Made by a program: the position numbers and the translations under genes
The notes under the pieces: model-generated
Database searches by the model: none
What the model was told of the DNA's origin: nothing
Seen by the model: the letters and a program-made list of their open reading frames with translations, nothing else
Part shown: positions 51,733 through 61,578 of the stretch, piece by piece
Numbering within the stretch: the stretch's first letter is position 1
Layout: each line of letters opens with the position of its first letter
DNA from: an uncultured bacterium
Lineage (GTDB): Bacteria > Bacillota_I > Bacilli_A > RFN20 > CAG-826
Assembly (NCBI GenBank): GCA_949297805.1
Contig: CASFTG010000001.1
Location: 744,001-808,000 of the forward strand
Length of the DNA: 64,000 nt
Direction of reading: 5' to 3'

Positions 51733-53053
51733 GAAAATCCTTCTTTTGGCTTTGCCTTGCCTGCTTTCCGCCTGCAGCCCGACCGAAACTTCTTCCTCTT
51801 CCCCTTCGGGTAGCGAAACCCCATCCACCGCTCCGACCCCGACCCAATCGACCACGCCGGAAGAATCGGTGGACTTGGCGACCAAGGCTTATCAACAGCT
51901 CAAGCAAATCAAAGACAGCGCCAACTACACCCTCTTCATCGAAGATGATGACGGGGACTTCACCCAATACTTCAACCCCAAAGCCTGGAGCTACACCTTC
52001 GATGACGGAGCCACCTATGATGGCTATCTCGAGGATGAAAACGGGGTCTACCCGATTGAAGTCGACGAAGAGGGGACGCTGCAAAACGCCTACTATGACC
52101 TCGACTTGATGTATGAGCCGGTCCGAGGTATATACGAGAACATCACCTACTCCCTAGCCGACCTTACCCTATCCCCGCTTTGTTACAAAGACGGGGAGGG
52201 GGACGAATTGATCTTAAAGGACAATTTTGCCAGTAATGCCGACGCCCTCACCCTCTTCGCTTTAGCCGGCTACATCCCCGACGACACCTTCTTCGGGATC
52301 GACCAGGTTGAATCGATGAGTTTCGGCTATGACAAGGACGGCAATCTATCCTTCACCATCGATTTCCTCGAAAGCAGCGACCGGGGCCCCACCATCGCCC
52401 ATATCAAGAACATCGGGACCACCAAGCAGCCAACCGCCATCCAAACCTACATCGATAATGGCGGCACCGGCATCGAACGGGTCCCGACTGACGATCCGTT
52501 ATTCGGGTATCTGGCTTCCTTAAAGAACCTCCGGAACTTCACCTTGGAAGTCCGAAGCGATTATGCAGCCGCCTATAACAACTACACCTTGACCTCTAAG
52601 TATATGGCCAATGCCTATTACTCACATTCTTCCAGAGCCGAGGAAAAGGACATCGGCTATTACGAAGACGATAAAGGGGTCCATATCCTCGGCATCGATT
52701 CGCTTAATGGCGACACCGTCATCGGCGATCTAGTCAAGGATAGCCAAGGGAATACCTTCACCGACCTTTACGAGGAGGCGATCTTCTCCTTCGCCGACAC
52801 CTATTGGGATTACGCCTTCGAATCGCAATATGCTGAAGAGGGTTACCGAATCGACGATTACCAATATATCACCGACACCGCCCAGATGACCGATGCCTAT
52901 GTGTTCCGGTTTGAGATCAGCCATCTCCTCTTCGACTATGACGAGACGACGAAGGAATACCACTTCGACTACGTCTTCACCAATGGCGACCATATCTATA
53001 TGGACGTAGTCGACATCGGAACGACGCAAATCGGCAATCTTCCTATCGAATAA
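51725..53053 (+). CDS. Lipoprotein of unknown family (gene 4)
   Basis: The 442-residue protein starts MNKKILLLALPCLLSACSPT (lipobox LSAC) with a Ser/Thr/Pro tether to about 48. Two similar halves follow, each starting with a helix and amphipathic strands (AYQQLKQIKDSANYTLFIED near 56; YLASLKNLRNFTLEVRSDYA near 262), the same plan as the 41590 product. It may bind a hydrophobic or carbohydrate ligand, but nothing in the sequence proves this. It is the last gene of the rightward operon and is followed by a terminator. Confidence 0.78.
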   Translation: MNKKILLLALPCLLSACSPTETSSSSPSGSETPSTAPTPTQSTTPEESVDLATKAYQQLKQIKDSANYTLFIEDDDGDFTQYFNPKAWSYTFDDGATYDGYLEDENGVYPIEVDEEGTLQNAYYDLDLMYEPVRGIYENITYSLADLTLSPLCYKDGEGDELILKDNFASNADALTLFALAGYIPDDTFFGIDQVESMSFGYDKDGNLSFTIDFLESSDRGPTIAHIKNIGTTKQPTAIQTYIDNGGTGIERVPTDDPLFGYLASLKNLRNFTLEVRSDYAAAYNNYTLTSKYMANAYYSHSSRAEEKDIGYYEDDKGVHILGIDSLNGDTVIGDLVKDSQGNTFTDLYEEAIFSFADTYWDYAFESQYAEEGYRIDDYQYITDTAQMTDAYVFRFEISHLLFDYDETTKEYHFDYVFTNGDHIYMDVVDIGTTQIGNLPIE

Positions 53054-53070
53054 ACCCGTTTATTCCAATT

Positions 53071-53100
53071 AAGCCTCAAGTTAACCGCTTGGGGCTTTTT
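53071..53100 (+). terminator. Terminator of rightward lipoprotein operon
   Basis: AAGCCTCAAG / CTTGGGGCTT with one G-T pair, followed by five T residues. Confidence 0.88.
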
Positions 53101-53345
53101 GCACGGTCTTTGCAGCCTTTGAGCAATTTTCACAGCAAAATACAAACCAGATGTATTGACCAACGGAACGATATTTTCTCGACCCCTACTGCCCGTTAAT
53201 TGATGACCGTAACGTGCCAAGAAGACAATCGACATTGCTACCTCCTTGACTTGCCAATCTATATCGAGACGGAAAATCCCATTTTAGATATATGCCCAAG
53301 ACGCTGAATCTGACTGATGATTCCAGCGTCGATTTTACATTCTCT

Positions 53346-53463
53346 CCTATTAGATAAAACTGTGTGGTGACACACTTTCATATAACAGCCACAAGATGAA
53401 TTGGGCACTTTCGAAAAATCCTATTGGATAAAAATGTGTGGACACACACTTTCGTATAATAGG
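53346..53463. repeat. Two copies of a 44-base near-palindrome in a gene-free stretch
   Basis: Copy one (53346-53387) and copy two (53420-53463) share CCTATT-GATAAAA-TGTGTGG and ACACAC-TTTC-TATAA. Copy two is self-complementary over most of its length: CCTATT with AATAGG, ATA with TAT, AAA with TTT and TGTGTG with CACACA. The copies start 74 bases apart. They lie in a 523-base gap between the lipoprotein operon and groEL that holds no gene I can support. They may be regulator-binding sites, RNA hairpins or a small repeat element. Confidence 0.8.
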
Positions 53464-53527
53464 ATTGCACATCCCCAAAAAGCAGAGATGCAATCAAAGG
53501 ATGGAACTTAATACCCGTTCGGGTACG

Positions 53528-53558
53528 AAAAAACCGCCTAGCCCTAAGACTAGACGGT
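53528..53558 (-). terminator. groESL terminator
   Basis: On the minus strand ACCGTCTAG and CTAGGCGGT pair around TCTTAGGG, followed by six T residues, shortly after the groEL stop. Confidence 0.88.
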
Positions 53559-53576
53559 TGAGAGGTTGGGATTAGA

Positions 53577-55217
<1,641 letters not shown>

Positions 55218-55496
55218 TTATTCGATGGTGGCGAGGATGTCCTCGTCCTTGATGAGGATGTATTTCTTCCCATCCTCTTCGACGTCGGTGCCGGAGTATT
55301 CGCGGTAGACGACTTTATCGCCGGCTTTGAGGTTGATGGCGATGAGGTTGCCCTTCTCGTCCTTCTTGCCTGGGCCGACGGCGACGACGGTCGCGACATT
55401 GCCCGACTTCTTCTCGGTGGTCAAGACGATCGAGCCGACTTTCTTCTCGCTCGGGGTCTTCTCGAGCAGGAGGTAATCATTCAATGGTTTAATCAT
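55218..55496 (-). CDS. groES: 10 kDa co-chaperonin GroES
   Basis: The 92-residue protein reads MIKPLNDYLLLEKTPSEKKV, with GSIVLTTEKKSGNVATVVAVGPGK, a mobile-loop region and GDKVVYREYSGTDVEEDGKK, typical of GroES. It caps the GroEL ring. An AAAGGAG site lies 11 bases before the ATG. It is the first gene of the operon. Confidence 0.97.
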   Translation of the reverse strand: MIKPLNDYLLLEKTPSEKKVGSIVLTTEKKSGNVATVVAVGPGKKDEKGNLIAINLKAGDKVVYREYSGTDVEEDGKKYILIKDEDILATIE

Positions 55497-55527
55497 TTTT
55501 TAGCATGCTCCTTTGTGGTGCATGTAA

Positions 55528-55555
55528 ATGATAATGAGGTTTTTGGCACTGTCAA
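55528..55555 (-). promoter_or_regulatory. groESL promoter
   Basis: On the minus strand TTGACA (55550-55555) and TATCAT (55528-55533) are spaced by 16 bases. The -35 box lies inside the CIRCE operator, so bound HrcA would block RNA polymerase. Confidence 0.75.
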
Positions 55556-55569
55556 GTGGAGAGTGCTAA
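55543..55569 (-). promoter_or_regulatory. CIRCE operator (HrcA binding site)
   Basis: TTGGCACTG - nine bases - GAGTGCTAA on the plus strand matches the CIRCE consensus TTAGCACTC-N9-GAGTGCTAA with two mismatches in one arm. HrcA represses groESL here and releases on heat stress. Confidence 0.92.
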
Positions 55570-55642
55570 ATATTTTTGCCGCTTCGTTTGCCTCCGTTAA
55601 AAAAAGCCGGTATATTCGACCTATTATATAAAGGTAATTATC

Positions 55643-55992
55643 ATGACGATGGGCGAAAGACGGGCGAAGTGGTTACTCTGGCTTGACACCGAGGAAAGCT
55701 TAAAAGGCCAAGCTAAAGCAAGAGGCCTTTGTCAGGAATTCAATGCGTCCAAGGCGACGGAAATCGATAAAAGGAAGGGGCTTCTGCAAAAGATATTCGG
55801 TTTTTGCGACAATTCGACCTGGATTGAAACGACGTTGAATCTCGCGATGGGGAAAACAATTAAATCGGCAAAGGCTCAGCTACCGGGGCCGGGGCGGTCG
55901 TCACCAAAGACATCCCGGCCATGTCTTTAGCGGTCGGCGTCCCAACCAAAGTCATCCGCCCTATAACCAACGAGGATAAGGCCGATTACTAA
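55643..55992 (+). pseudogene. Sugar O-acetyltransferase (maltose/galactoside type) with internal deletion
   Basis: The first reading frame (from the ATG at 55643) carries AKARGLCQEFNASKATEIDK and LLQKIFGFCDNSTWIETTLN, then MGKTI, matching the N-terminal Mac domain of maltose or galactoside O-acetyltransferases. From 55882 another frame reads [20 protein letters not shown] then [16 protein letters not shown] and TAA, the exact ending of the same family. The roughly 100-residue left-handed beta-helix between them is missing and the frame is shifted. The gene is therefore a deletion remnant. The stop is shared with the terminator of the neighbouring lacI-type gene. Confidence 0.85.
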
Positions 55993-56012
55993 AAAAGGAC
56001 CCGCGGGTCCTT
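55991..56012 (-). terminator. Terminator overlapping the stop codon of the LacI-type gene
   Basis: AAGGACCCGCGGGTCCTT is a perfect palindrome followed by TTTTTT on the minus strand. It overlaps the stop codon at 56011-56013. Confidence 0.88.
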
Positions 56013-57012
56013 AGTTAATGGTCGAGGTCCCTTTGACGAAGCTCGCCTCGAAGCGGTACGTCTTATCGACTAAATTCTGATTGAGCAAATCAGTCAGCAT
56101 GTACATCGACCGTTTCCCGACCTCCGACATATCGATATGGAAGGAAGAGAGGGTGGGCCTCACGATGGCAGCATACTTGGTCCCGACGATGGAGACGACC
56201 TCGATGTCCTCCGGGACTTTAAGCCCCGAATCGGTCGCGGCGTTCATGATCGCGGCCGCGATAGAATCCCGGTAGCAAAGGAAATAACCGGTCTTGGTGT
56301 TTTTGAAATACTGGACGAAATCGGCGTAGGTCCTTGAATAGGAATCATCGCAATTGACGATCTTATAGGAGGCCCCGAGCTTTTGGTGCATCTTAATGAA
56401 GGAGCGTTCGCACCGATCGAGCAACCGGCCTCCGTTATGGACGTGGAGGAAGGTCATCTCCTTATGGTCGGGGGAGGCGCAGTAGGTGGCGACTAGCCGC
56501 GAGACGTTGGAATCGTAATCGAGCAAGACATCGCCGATCTTCTCCCCGCTGACTTTGGCGTCGATGACGACGGTCGGGACGTTGTAGCTCGAGATCCGGG
56601 CGACGTCATCCTGCCCTAACTGGTCATCGAAGATGATGGCCCCGTCGACGTGGGCGGTGATGACCTTATCGATCATCGATAAGGCTTCCTCCCGAGAATG
56701 GGAGGTGGAGAATAAGGTTAAGACATAGCCTTTCTCCCTCCCAATCGAGGCGATGCCGTTTAAGAAGTTCGAGATATAAACGTAGTTGGCGCTCGGGATG
56801 ATGACGCCGATATTGGTGGTCCGATTGGTGGCTAAGGCCTGGGCTAAGGCCGAAGGCTTATAACCGAGCGCGGCGATGGTCTCCTCGACCCGTTGCTTAG
56901 TGGCCTCGGTGACGGAACCGGATTTATTGATGACGCGGGAGACGGTGGCTAACGACACCCCGGCCGCTTGGGCCACTTGATAGATGGTGACCCGGTCTTT
57001 CAGATTTTTCAT
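56011..57012 (-). CDS. LacI-family transcriptional regulator
   Basis: The start at 57012 follows GGGGG by seven bases and matches the normal LacI N-terminus; a start at 57039 would overlap the -10 box. The 333-residue protein opens MKNLKDRVTIYQVAQAAGVS, then LATVSRVINKSGSVTEATKQ, the HTH and hinge, and ETIAALGYKPSALAQALATN. A periplasmic-binding-like effector domain follows (TNIGVIIPSANYVYISNFLN, VVIDAKVSGEKIGDVLLDYD). It binds DNA as a dimer and probably responds to a sugar. No intact sugar gene is adjacent: its only neighbour is an acetyltransferase remnant, so its target may be elsewhere or lost. Confidence 0.93.
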   Translation of the reverse strand: MKNLKDRVTIYQVAQAAGVSLATVSRVINKSGSVTEATKQRVEETIAALGYKPSALAQALATNRTTNIGVIIPSANYVYISNFLNGIASIGREKGYVLTLFSTSHSREEALSMIDKVITAHVDGAIIFDDQLGQDDVARISSYNVPTVVIDAKVSGEKIGDVLLDYDSNVSRLVATYCASPDHKEMTFLHVHNGGRLLDRCERSFIKMHQKLGASYKIVNCDDSYSRTYADFVQYFKNTKTGYFLCYRDSIAAAIMNAATDSGLKVPEDIEVVSIVGTKYAAIVRPTLSSFHIDMSEVGKRSMYMLTDLLNQNLVDKTYRFEASFVKGTSTIN

Positions 57013-57037
57013 TGGAATACCCCCTATGACTGAGCCC

Positions 57038-57065
57038 ATTTTACACAGTCGTATGAAAATGTAAA
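57038..57065 (-). promoter_or_regulatory. Promoter of LacI-type gene
   Basis: On the minus strand TTTACA (57060-57065) and TAAAAT (57038-57043) are spaced by 16 bases. The preferred start codon is about 25 bases downstream of the -10 box, with a GGGGG ribosome site. Confidence 0.65.
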
Positions 57066-57120
57066 TGTAAATCTTTTCTTAAATTTTCAAGGCGTTTTCA
57101 TAGATAATTTCCCAAAAATA

Positions 57121-57151
57121 AACAAAAATCCGGGTTTTCGAGCCCGGATTT
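57121..57151 (-). terminator. Terminator of the coaX-pncB operon
   Basis: AAATCCGGG / CCCGGATTT stem followed by TTTGTT on the minus strand, about 40 bases after the pncB stop codon. Confidence 0.9.
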
Positions 57152-57189
57152 GGTTCGCCTAGCGAATTAAATGTATGAAGGGAAAATGC

Positions 57190-58293
57190 TTACAAAGACA
57201 TGAGGTCGACTTTTTCTAGCCGGCTCGAAGGGATGTTATGCCGCCCTTCTTTGGCTTCGGGATGGCCGTCTAATTCAACTAAATCGCCGGTGAAGCCGCA
57301 GGTAGTGTTGTTGATTAGATACGTCCCAACCCCATACATATCGACCGGGACCCCGAGTTTGACCCACTCGGCGATCTTTTCCGGGGTAAAGCCGCTGGAA
57401 ACGACGATCTGAACATAGTCGAACCCATTATCATCAAGGGCTTTCCGCAAGGCGAAGATCAATTCCTTGCACACCCCGTGGGGATCGAAGCCGCTGGTGT
57501 CCTTATCATCGAAATAATGGTCGATGAGCGATTTCGAGGTATCGACCCGGATAGCCTTGAGCTTATGGCCAAGGTGCTTAGCTAAGGTCACGGCATCGAC
57601 GGTGACGTTATTATGGTAATCGATAAGGCAAGTGACCGGGGCATCAGGATAGGCTTCTAAATAAAGATCGGCGGCCTTGCAGACATCGCCCCCACTCACT
57701 TCGATTAAGGCATGAGGCATGGTCCCCATCCCCTTGATCCCGACCCAAGCCCCCTGGGCATCGGTCGAATAGGCTTTGATGCCGCCGACATAGGTGGCAT
57801 AGCCATCGCCAGTCTGGGTGAGATAATCGTCTTGCCGATCAGCCATCGAGAAGGTTTTAGCCCCTGCAAGGGCCCGAACGGTCCGCATTGTATTGGTCGC
57901 GACTGAGCTTCGCCGGGCCAAGATCCCGTCGATAAGCGATTCGAGGAAACCGAAGTCCTCATATCGTCCGGTGACTTTTAAAACCGGTTCATTCGCCGAA
58001 ATAAGATCGCCATCGTTTAAAGCCTCGATAACGAGGTCTTCCGGATGGGCGGCGAACTTGCGGAGGACCGCGAGTGACTCATCGATCCCGCACACCATCG
58101 CGTCATCGGTCCGTTGGAACCATTGCTCGGTGACGATGTGGCCGGGGGCGAATTTGGCGACGATCTCCCGCGACTTCAAAAAATAGTTGGCCGAGTAATA
58201 CCCTTTCCCGATCCGGGGATCGAGCTTAAAGGTCTTGTCGGTCAGCCGCTTGATCTTTCCTTCTTCCTTCAACTTGATTTCGAGTTCTTCCAT
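57190..58293 (-). CDS. pncB: Nicotinate phosphoribosyltransferase
   Basis: The 367-residue protein is a NAPRTase of the short Firmicute type. Conserved landmarks are GKGYYSANYFLKSREIVAKF near 30, then LESLIDGILARRSSVATNTM near 115, FSMADRQDDY with GDGYATYVGGIKAYSTD near 155, GTMPHALIEV near 190 and IRVDTSKSL near 250. VVSSGFTPEKIAEWVKLGVP with DMYGVGTYLIN follows near 308. It joins nicotinic acid to PRPP with ATP to make nicotinate mononucleotide, the first step of NAD salvage. It is the last gene of the operon and lies four bases after the ytpR-like gene. Confidence 0.93.
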   Translation of the reverse strand: MEELEIKLKEEGKIKRLTDKTFKLDPRIGKGYYSANYFLKSREIVAKFAPGHIVTEQWFQRTDDAMVCGIDESLAVLRKFAAHPEDLVIEALNDGDLISANEPVLKVTGRYEDFGFLESLIDGILARRSSVATNTMRTVRALAGAKTFSMADRQDDYLTQTGDGYATYVGGIKAYSTDAQGAWVGIKGMGTMPHALIEVSGGDVCKAADLYLEAYPDAPVTCLIDYHNNVTVDAVTLAKHLGHKLKAIRVDTSKSLIDHYFDDKDTSGFDPHGVCKELIFALRKALDDNGFDYVQIVVSSGFTPEKIAEWVKLGVPVDMYGVGTYLINNTTCGFTGDLVELDGHPEAKEGRHNIPSSRLEKVDLMSL

Positions 58294-58297
58294 AGTT

Positions 58298-58882
58298 TTA
58301 CGCGCGGAAATAATCCTCGCCCTCCTTTTTGGCTTTCTCGATATAGGCGGCCTTGCTTTCCTCTCCGATCTTTAAATCAAAGGGGGAGCAAACTTCCCCA
58401 TCAATGGCGATGTTTTTCTCCACCCGCGGGGAGAAGATGGTCCCATCTAACCGATAACCGCCGGTTTTGACGACGATTCGGTCGCCCTTTTGGCAATTTT
58501 GGTAACGGGTCACGGTGGTCAGTTTCTTCTGTCCATCGTTTAAATAGAGGATCCGGGCGTTCTCATAAAGGGGATGCTCTTCGCTGCTCTCGATTAAGCA
58601 GACGGTGTATTCAGATCCCGTCGGAGCTTTTTCGATTGGGTAACCGACTTCTTTGGCTAGTTCCGCTAACTTGTCGTAGCCTTCGAGCTTGGCATTGAAC
58701 CCGTCAACTGGATTAATCAGATAAGACCGAGGGTTAAAAAGGTTATAGCCGATGACCTTCCCCTCTTTCAATAAGACGGTTAAATCCCCAACCTTGACCG
58801 TCTTCTCCGGCTTCGAAGAGGCCGAATCGGTCAGGAAGAGGCAATCAAGAGACGGATTGTAGAAGATAGCGATCATGTTCAT
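58298..58882 (-). CDS. ytpR: YtpR-like tRNA-binding-domain protein
   Basis: The 194-residue protein matches YtpR, a DUF4479 plus tRNA-binding (EMAP/PheT-N like) protein. The start MNMIAIFYNPSLDCLFLTDS and GKVIGYNLFNPRSYLI near 60 are typical. The OB-fold reads YTVCLIESSEEHPLYENARI, LTTVTRYQNCQKGDRIVVKT and PRVEKNIAIDGEVCSPFDLK. The role is unknown; it may bind tRNA. Its start overlaps the trmB stop by four bases, and in Bacillus ytpR also lies close to trmB. Confidence 0.88.
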   Translation of the reverse strand: MNMIAIFYNPSLDCLFLTDSASSKPEKTVKVGDLTVLLKEGKVIGYNLFNPRSYLINPVDGFNAKLEGYDKLAELAKEVGYPIEKAPTGSEYTVCLIESSEEHPLYENARILYLNDGQKKLTTVTRYQNCQKGDRIVVKTGGYRLDGTIFSPRVEKNIAIDGEVCSPFDLKIGEESKAAYIEKAKKEGEDYFRA

Positions 58883-59493
58883 TTCTCCTCTTTACTTAGG
58901 ATCAGGTAATGGATGGGGATGCCGAACTCCCGGAACTGGGCTTCGTATTCGGTTAGGGCATCGTCATCGCTTAGCTGGTAATCGTCGTCTTGGCGGAGTA
59001 CTTTAAGCTTAGCGAGGGCGGCTTGCTCTAACGAATAGGCGAATAAATCGGCGTTATCGGTCTTGAAGCGGATCTCCCCGCCTTCCTCTAGCAACCTAGC
59101 CATCGTCTGAAGGCGACTTGCTTCGGCCAGCCGTCTTTTATGGTGACGGAGCTTGGGCCAAGGGTCAGGAAAGTTAAGGTAGATCCGGTGGAATCGGTAG
59201 CCTTCTTCGAGGAAAGCGATAGCCAATTCATCGAAGTCCCCGGGAAAAAGACAAACGTTCTTTAACTCGGCATTAAGGGCCTTCTTCCCGGCGACCGCCG
59301 CGACCGAATGGTCTTTTTCGATGGCGAGGTAAGAACCAGGTTGTTTGGCGGCCATCTGAAGCAGGAACCCGCCTTTGCCGCAGCCGATTTCTAAGGAAGA
59401 GGGCGGAACTAACTCCAGCCCCTTCGCCGAGGGGAAGAGATCAGGATGGGCGAGGATGAAGGGGTCGGCCCACTTCTTCTTTCGGCTCCTCAC
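58879..59493 (-). CDS. trmB: tRNA (guanine-N7)-methyltransferase TrmB
   Basis: The 204-residue protein shows MRSRKKKWADPFILAHPDLF at the start, the SAM-binding LEIGCGKGGFLLQMAAKQPG near 36 and YLAIEKDHSV, then YRFHRIYLNFPDPWPKLRHH and KRRLAEASRL near 120 (the NFPDPWPKxxHxKRR signature). It methylates G46 in the tRNA variable loop. It overlaps its neighbours by four bases each. Confidence 0.97.
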   Translation of the reverse strand: MRSRKKKWADPFILAHPDLFPSAKGLELVPPSSLEIGCGKGGFLLQMAAKQPGSYLAIEKDHSVAAVAGKKALNAELKNVCLFPGDFDELAIAFLEEGYRFHRIYLNFPDPWPKLRHHKRRLAEASRLQTMARLLEEGGEIRFKTDNADLFAYSLEQAALAKLKVLRQDDDYQLSDDDALTEYEAQFREFGIPIHYLILSKEEK

Positions 59494-60866
59494 TTGGCGG
59501 CCTTCCCGAGCTGATAGATCGCGTCGGCGTAAATGGCGATCTGAGCGAAGAAATCATCTAGATAGATGTATTCGTTTGGGGAATGGATGTCGCCCGGATG
59601 GTTTTTGAAGGCCGATCCATAGGCGACGGTGTTTTTGGCTTCTTTGGCATAAGTCCCCCCGCCGATGGCCATCGGCTTATCGAAGAACTTATGGGTCATA
59701 TGGCGATAACTCTTCATTAGGGTCGCGACCAAGGTCGACTTCTTATCATAAAGCAAAGGGGCGGTATAGCTGGCCTTGGCGAAATTCATGTCGAGGTAAT
59801 CCTCGGCTTTTTTGATATTGGCTTCGTAATCGACCTCCTCCCCGAACCGGTAATCCAAGGAGAGGGAGAGGCTATGCTTATTGGAATCGTATTTGACCAT
59901 CCCCGAGCAATAAGTCGACTTGCCCAGTTCAACGGCCGTATGCTCCCCACCGAACACCGAACCATCGGTCGAGGCAACGAATAAGCCGAGTTTGGAGAGG
60001 AACGGGTTGTCGAGGACGGTCCCTAAGGTCAAGAAAGCCTTAGCGATGGCCGATTCCCCCAGTTCCGGGGTCGAGGCGTGGGCGCTTTTGCCTTTGAAGA
60101 CGGCGATGCCAAGCATCCCTTCCTCGCTATAATCGCCTAAAGAGGGATCGGCTTTGAAGGCGGCCTTCACTTTCTTATTGGCAGTCAAAGTGACCATGAC
60201 CTTATCGCAGACGGCGTTATAAGCGACCCCGCCTTCGATGGCGACGATCGGGCTTAGATCGATCGATTTGAGGAAATGGCCATGGACGATGCCTTTCTCA
60301 GCATAAATAAGGGGGAAATCGGCGTCGGGAGTGAAGCCAAGGGCACAGTCTTCTTTTTTCGCTTCGGCAAAATAATGCTCTAAGCAGGAGGAGCCCCGTT
60401 CTTCGTCGCCTCCGGCCACTAAGCGGACCCGGTAACCATCGATGAGGCCGTTGTCTTTAAGCAATTTCATCGCGTAATAGGCCGCCACCAAGGGGCCTTT
60501 GTCATCGCTCGTCCCGCGGCCAATCATCTTCTTTTCTTTCCCTTCGCCGATGATTTTCGCTTCAAAGGGCGGGTTGTCCCATTTGCCAGTCGCCGGAACG
60601 ACATCGAGGTGGGCATAGACGCCGATAAGCGGGCCCTTCTCGCCATAAGCGACCTCGGCGCAGCGATTTAAGGTCTTCTCGGTCTTAAAGCCATGCTCCT
60701 TGGCTAAGGTTAAGAAAGCCGATAAAGCCTCGTCGACCCCTTTCCCATAAGGACTAGCCGGGGTGACGGTCTTTTCATCGTAGACCGAATTGATCTTCAC
60801 TAAATCCTGGAGGGTGAGCACGGCGTTATGCTCATAGTTTTTGGCGAGTTTCTTGAAATTAGGCAT
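59490..60866 (-). CDS. pepV: Dipeptidase PepV (M20 family)
   Basis: The 458-residue protein has M20/PepV features: KINSVYDEKTVTPASPYGKG near 25, YAHLDVVPATGKW near 83 with metal-binding His and Asp, GRGTSDDKGPLVAAYYAMKL near 115, LVAGGDEERGSSCLEHYF near 147, GFTPDADFPLIYAEKG near 177, and MAIGGGTYAKEAKNTVAYGS near 405. It hydrolyses dipeptides in the cytosol. It overlaps the ECF S-component gene by eight bases upstream and trmB by four downstream, like ytjP-trmB in Bacillus. Confidence 0.95.
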   Translation of the reverse strand: MPNFKKLAKNYEHNAVLTLQDLVKINSVYDEKTVTPASPYGKGVDEALSAFLTLAKEHGFKTEKTLNRCAEVAYGEKGPLIGVYAHLDVVPATGKWDNPPFEAKIIGEGKEKKMIGRGTSDDKGPLVAAYYAMKLLKDNGLIDGYRVRLVAGGDEERGSSCLEHYFAEAKKEDCALGFTPDADFPLIYAEKGIVHGHFLKSIDLSPIVAIEGGVAYNAVCDKVMVTLTANKKVKAAFKADPSLGDYSEEGMLGIAVFKGKSAHASTPELGESAIAKAFLTLGTVLDNPFLSKLGLFVASTDGSVFGGEHTAVELGKSTYCSGMVKYDSNKHSLSLSLDYRFGEEVDYEANIKKAEDYLDMNFAKASYTAPLLYDKKSTLVATLMKSYRHMTHKFFDKPMAIGGGTYAKEAKNTVAYGSAFKNHPGDIHSPNEYIYLDDFFAQIAIYADAIYQLGKAAK

Positions 60867-61578
60867 GATGGTTCTCCTGTCGTTTCTCGGTGAGGCCGGC
60901 TTTCCTTAGGGCTAAATAGAGGGCGGGGGTCAAGAAGGCGGCGAGGCCGGTCTCGCCCGCCGCGCCTAACAAGATGCAGGTTAAGAAGGTCAAGGCCGTT
61001 CCCTGCCCTAAAGGGGAGCTGCTGCTAAGGTATCCCGCGACCTCGGTCGGGAAGAAGATGTAGAGGTCGAGGAAGACGAGGCCGGTATGCAAAATCGTGA
61101 GCCCAGCCGCGGCCAAGGCTAAGTATAGGCTTTCTTTCCCTGAATGGGAAATTTTCCTTATAAAGGAAAACGCTAGCCCGGCGATAAAGCCAAACAGGAG
61201 CCGGGGCGGGATGGCGGTCCAAGGGTAGATGAAGAGGAGATTGAACCCGGCGCCTTGTAACATCGCCTGGACCATCGAGCAGATCCCGAAGACCAATCCA
61301 TAGAAAGCGCCCCGCTTCGGCCCGAATAAACAAGCCCCGACTAAAACTGGGATATGGAGCAAAGTAAAGGAGATAAAAGGGGTGACGAAGATGAATCCCA
61401 TGTTCGGCACGAAGGTCATGATGACGATCAGGGCGATGAGGACCGCATCGGCGCTCATGCGGCGAATGGTTTGCCCTTTATCTTTCTCCTTGGGGAAAGA
61501 ATGGGTAAAGAAGACGGCGGTCAAGAGCAATAAGACGCAAAGCAGGATCAGCCCGCTTAATTGGAGATAGTTATTCAT
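60859..61578 (-). CDS. ECF transporter S component, probably pantothenate
   Basis: The 239-residue membrane protein has about six helices and the ECF S-component hallmarks: a cytosolic basic stretch KEKDKGQTIRRMSADAVLIA, then SFTLLHIPVLVGACLFGPKR, FGICSMVQAMLQGAGFNLLF and PPRLLFGFIAGLA. It needs an EcfAT energising module, which is not in this window. It overlaps coaX, the pantothenate kinase gene, by eight bases, which points to pantothenate as ligand (PanT-like); this is inferred from context. Confidence 0.8.
   Translation of the reverse strand: MNNYLQLSGLILLCVLLLLTAVFFTHSFPKEKDKGQTIRRMSADAVLIALIVIMTFVPNMGFIFVTPFISFTLLHIPVLVGACLFGPKRGAFYGLVFGICSMVQAMLQGAGFNLLFIYPWTAIPPRLLFGFIAGLAFSFIRKISHSGKESLYLALAAAGLTILHTGLVFLDLYIFFPTEVAGYLSSSSPLGQGTALTFLTCILLGAAGETGLAAFLTPALYLALRKAGLTEKRQENHHA

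Noticed and set aside
53101-53527. CRISPR array
   Set aside because: Only two diverged palindromic copies with one spacer-like gap and no cas genes.
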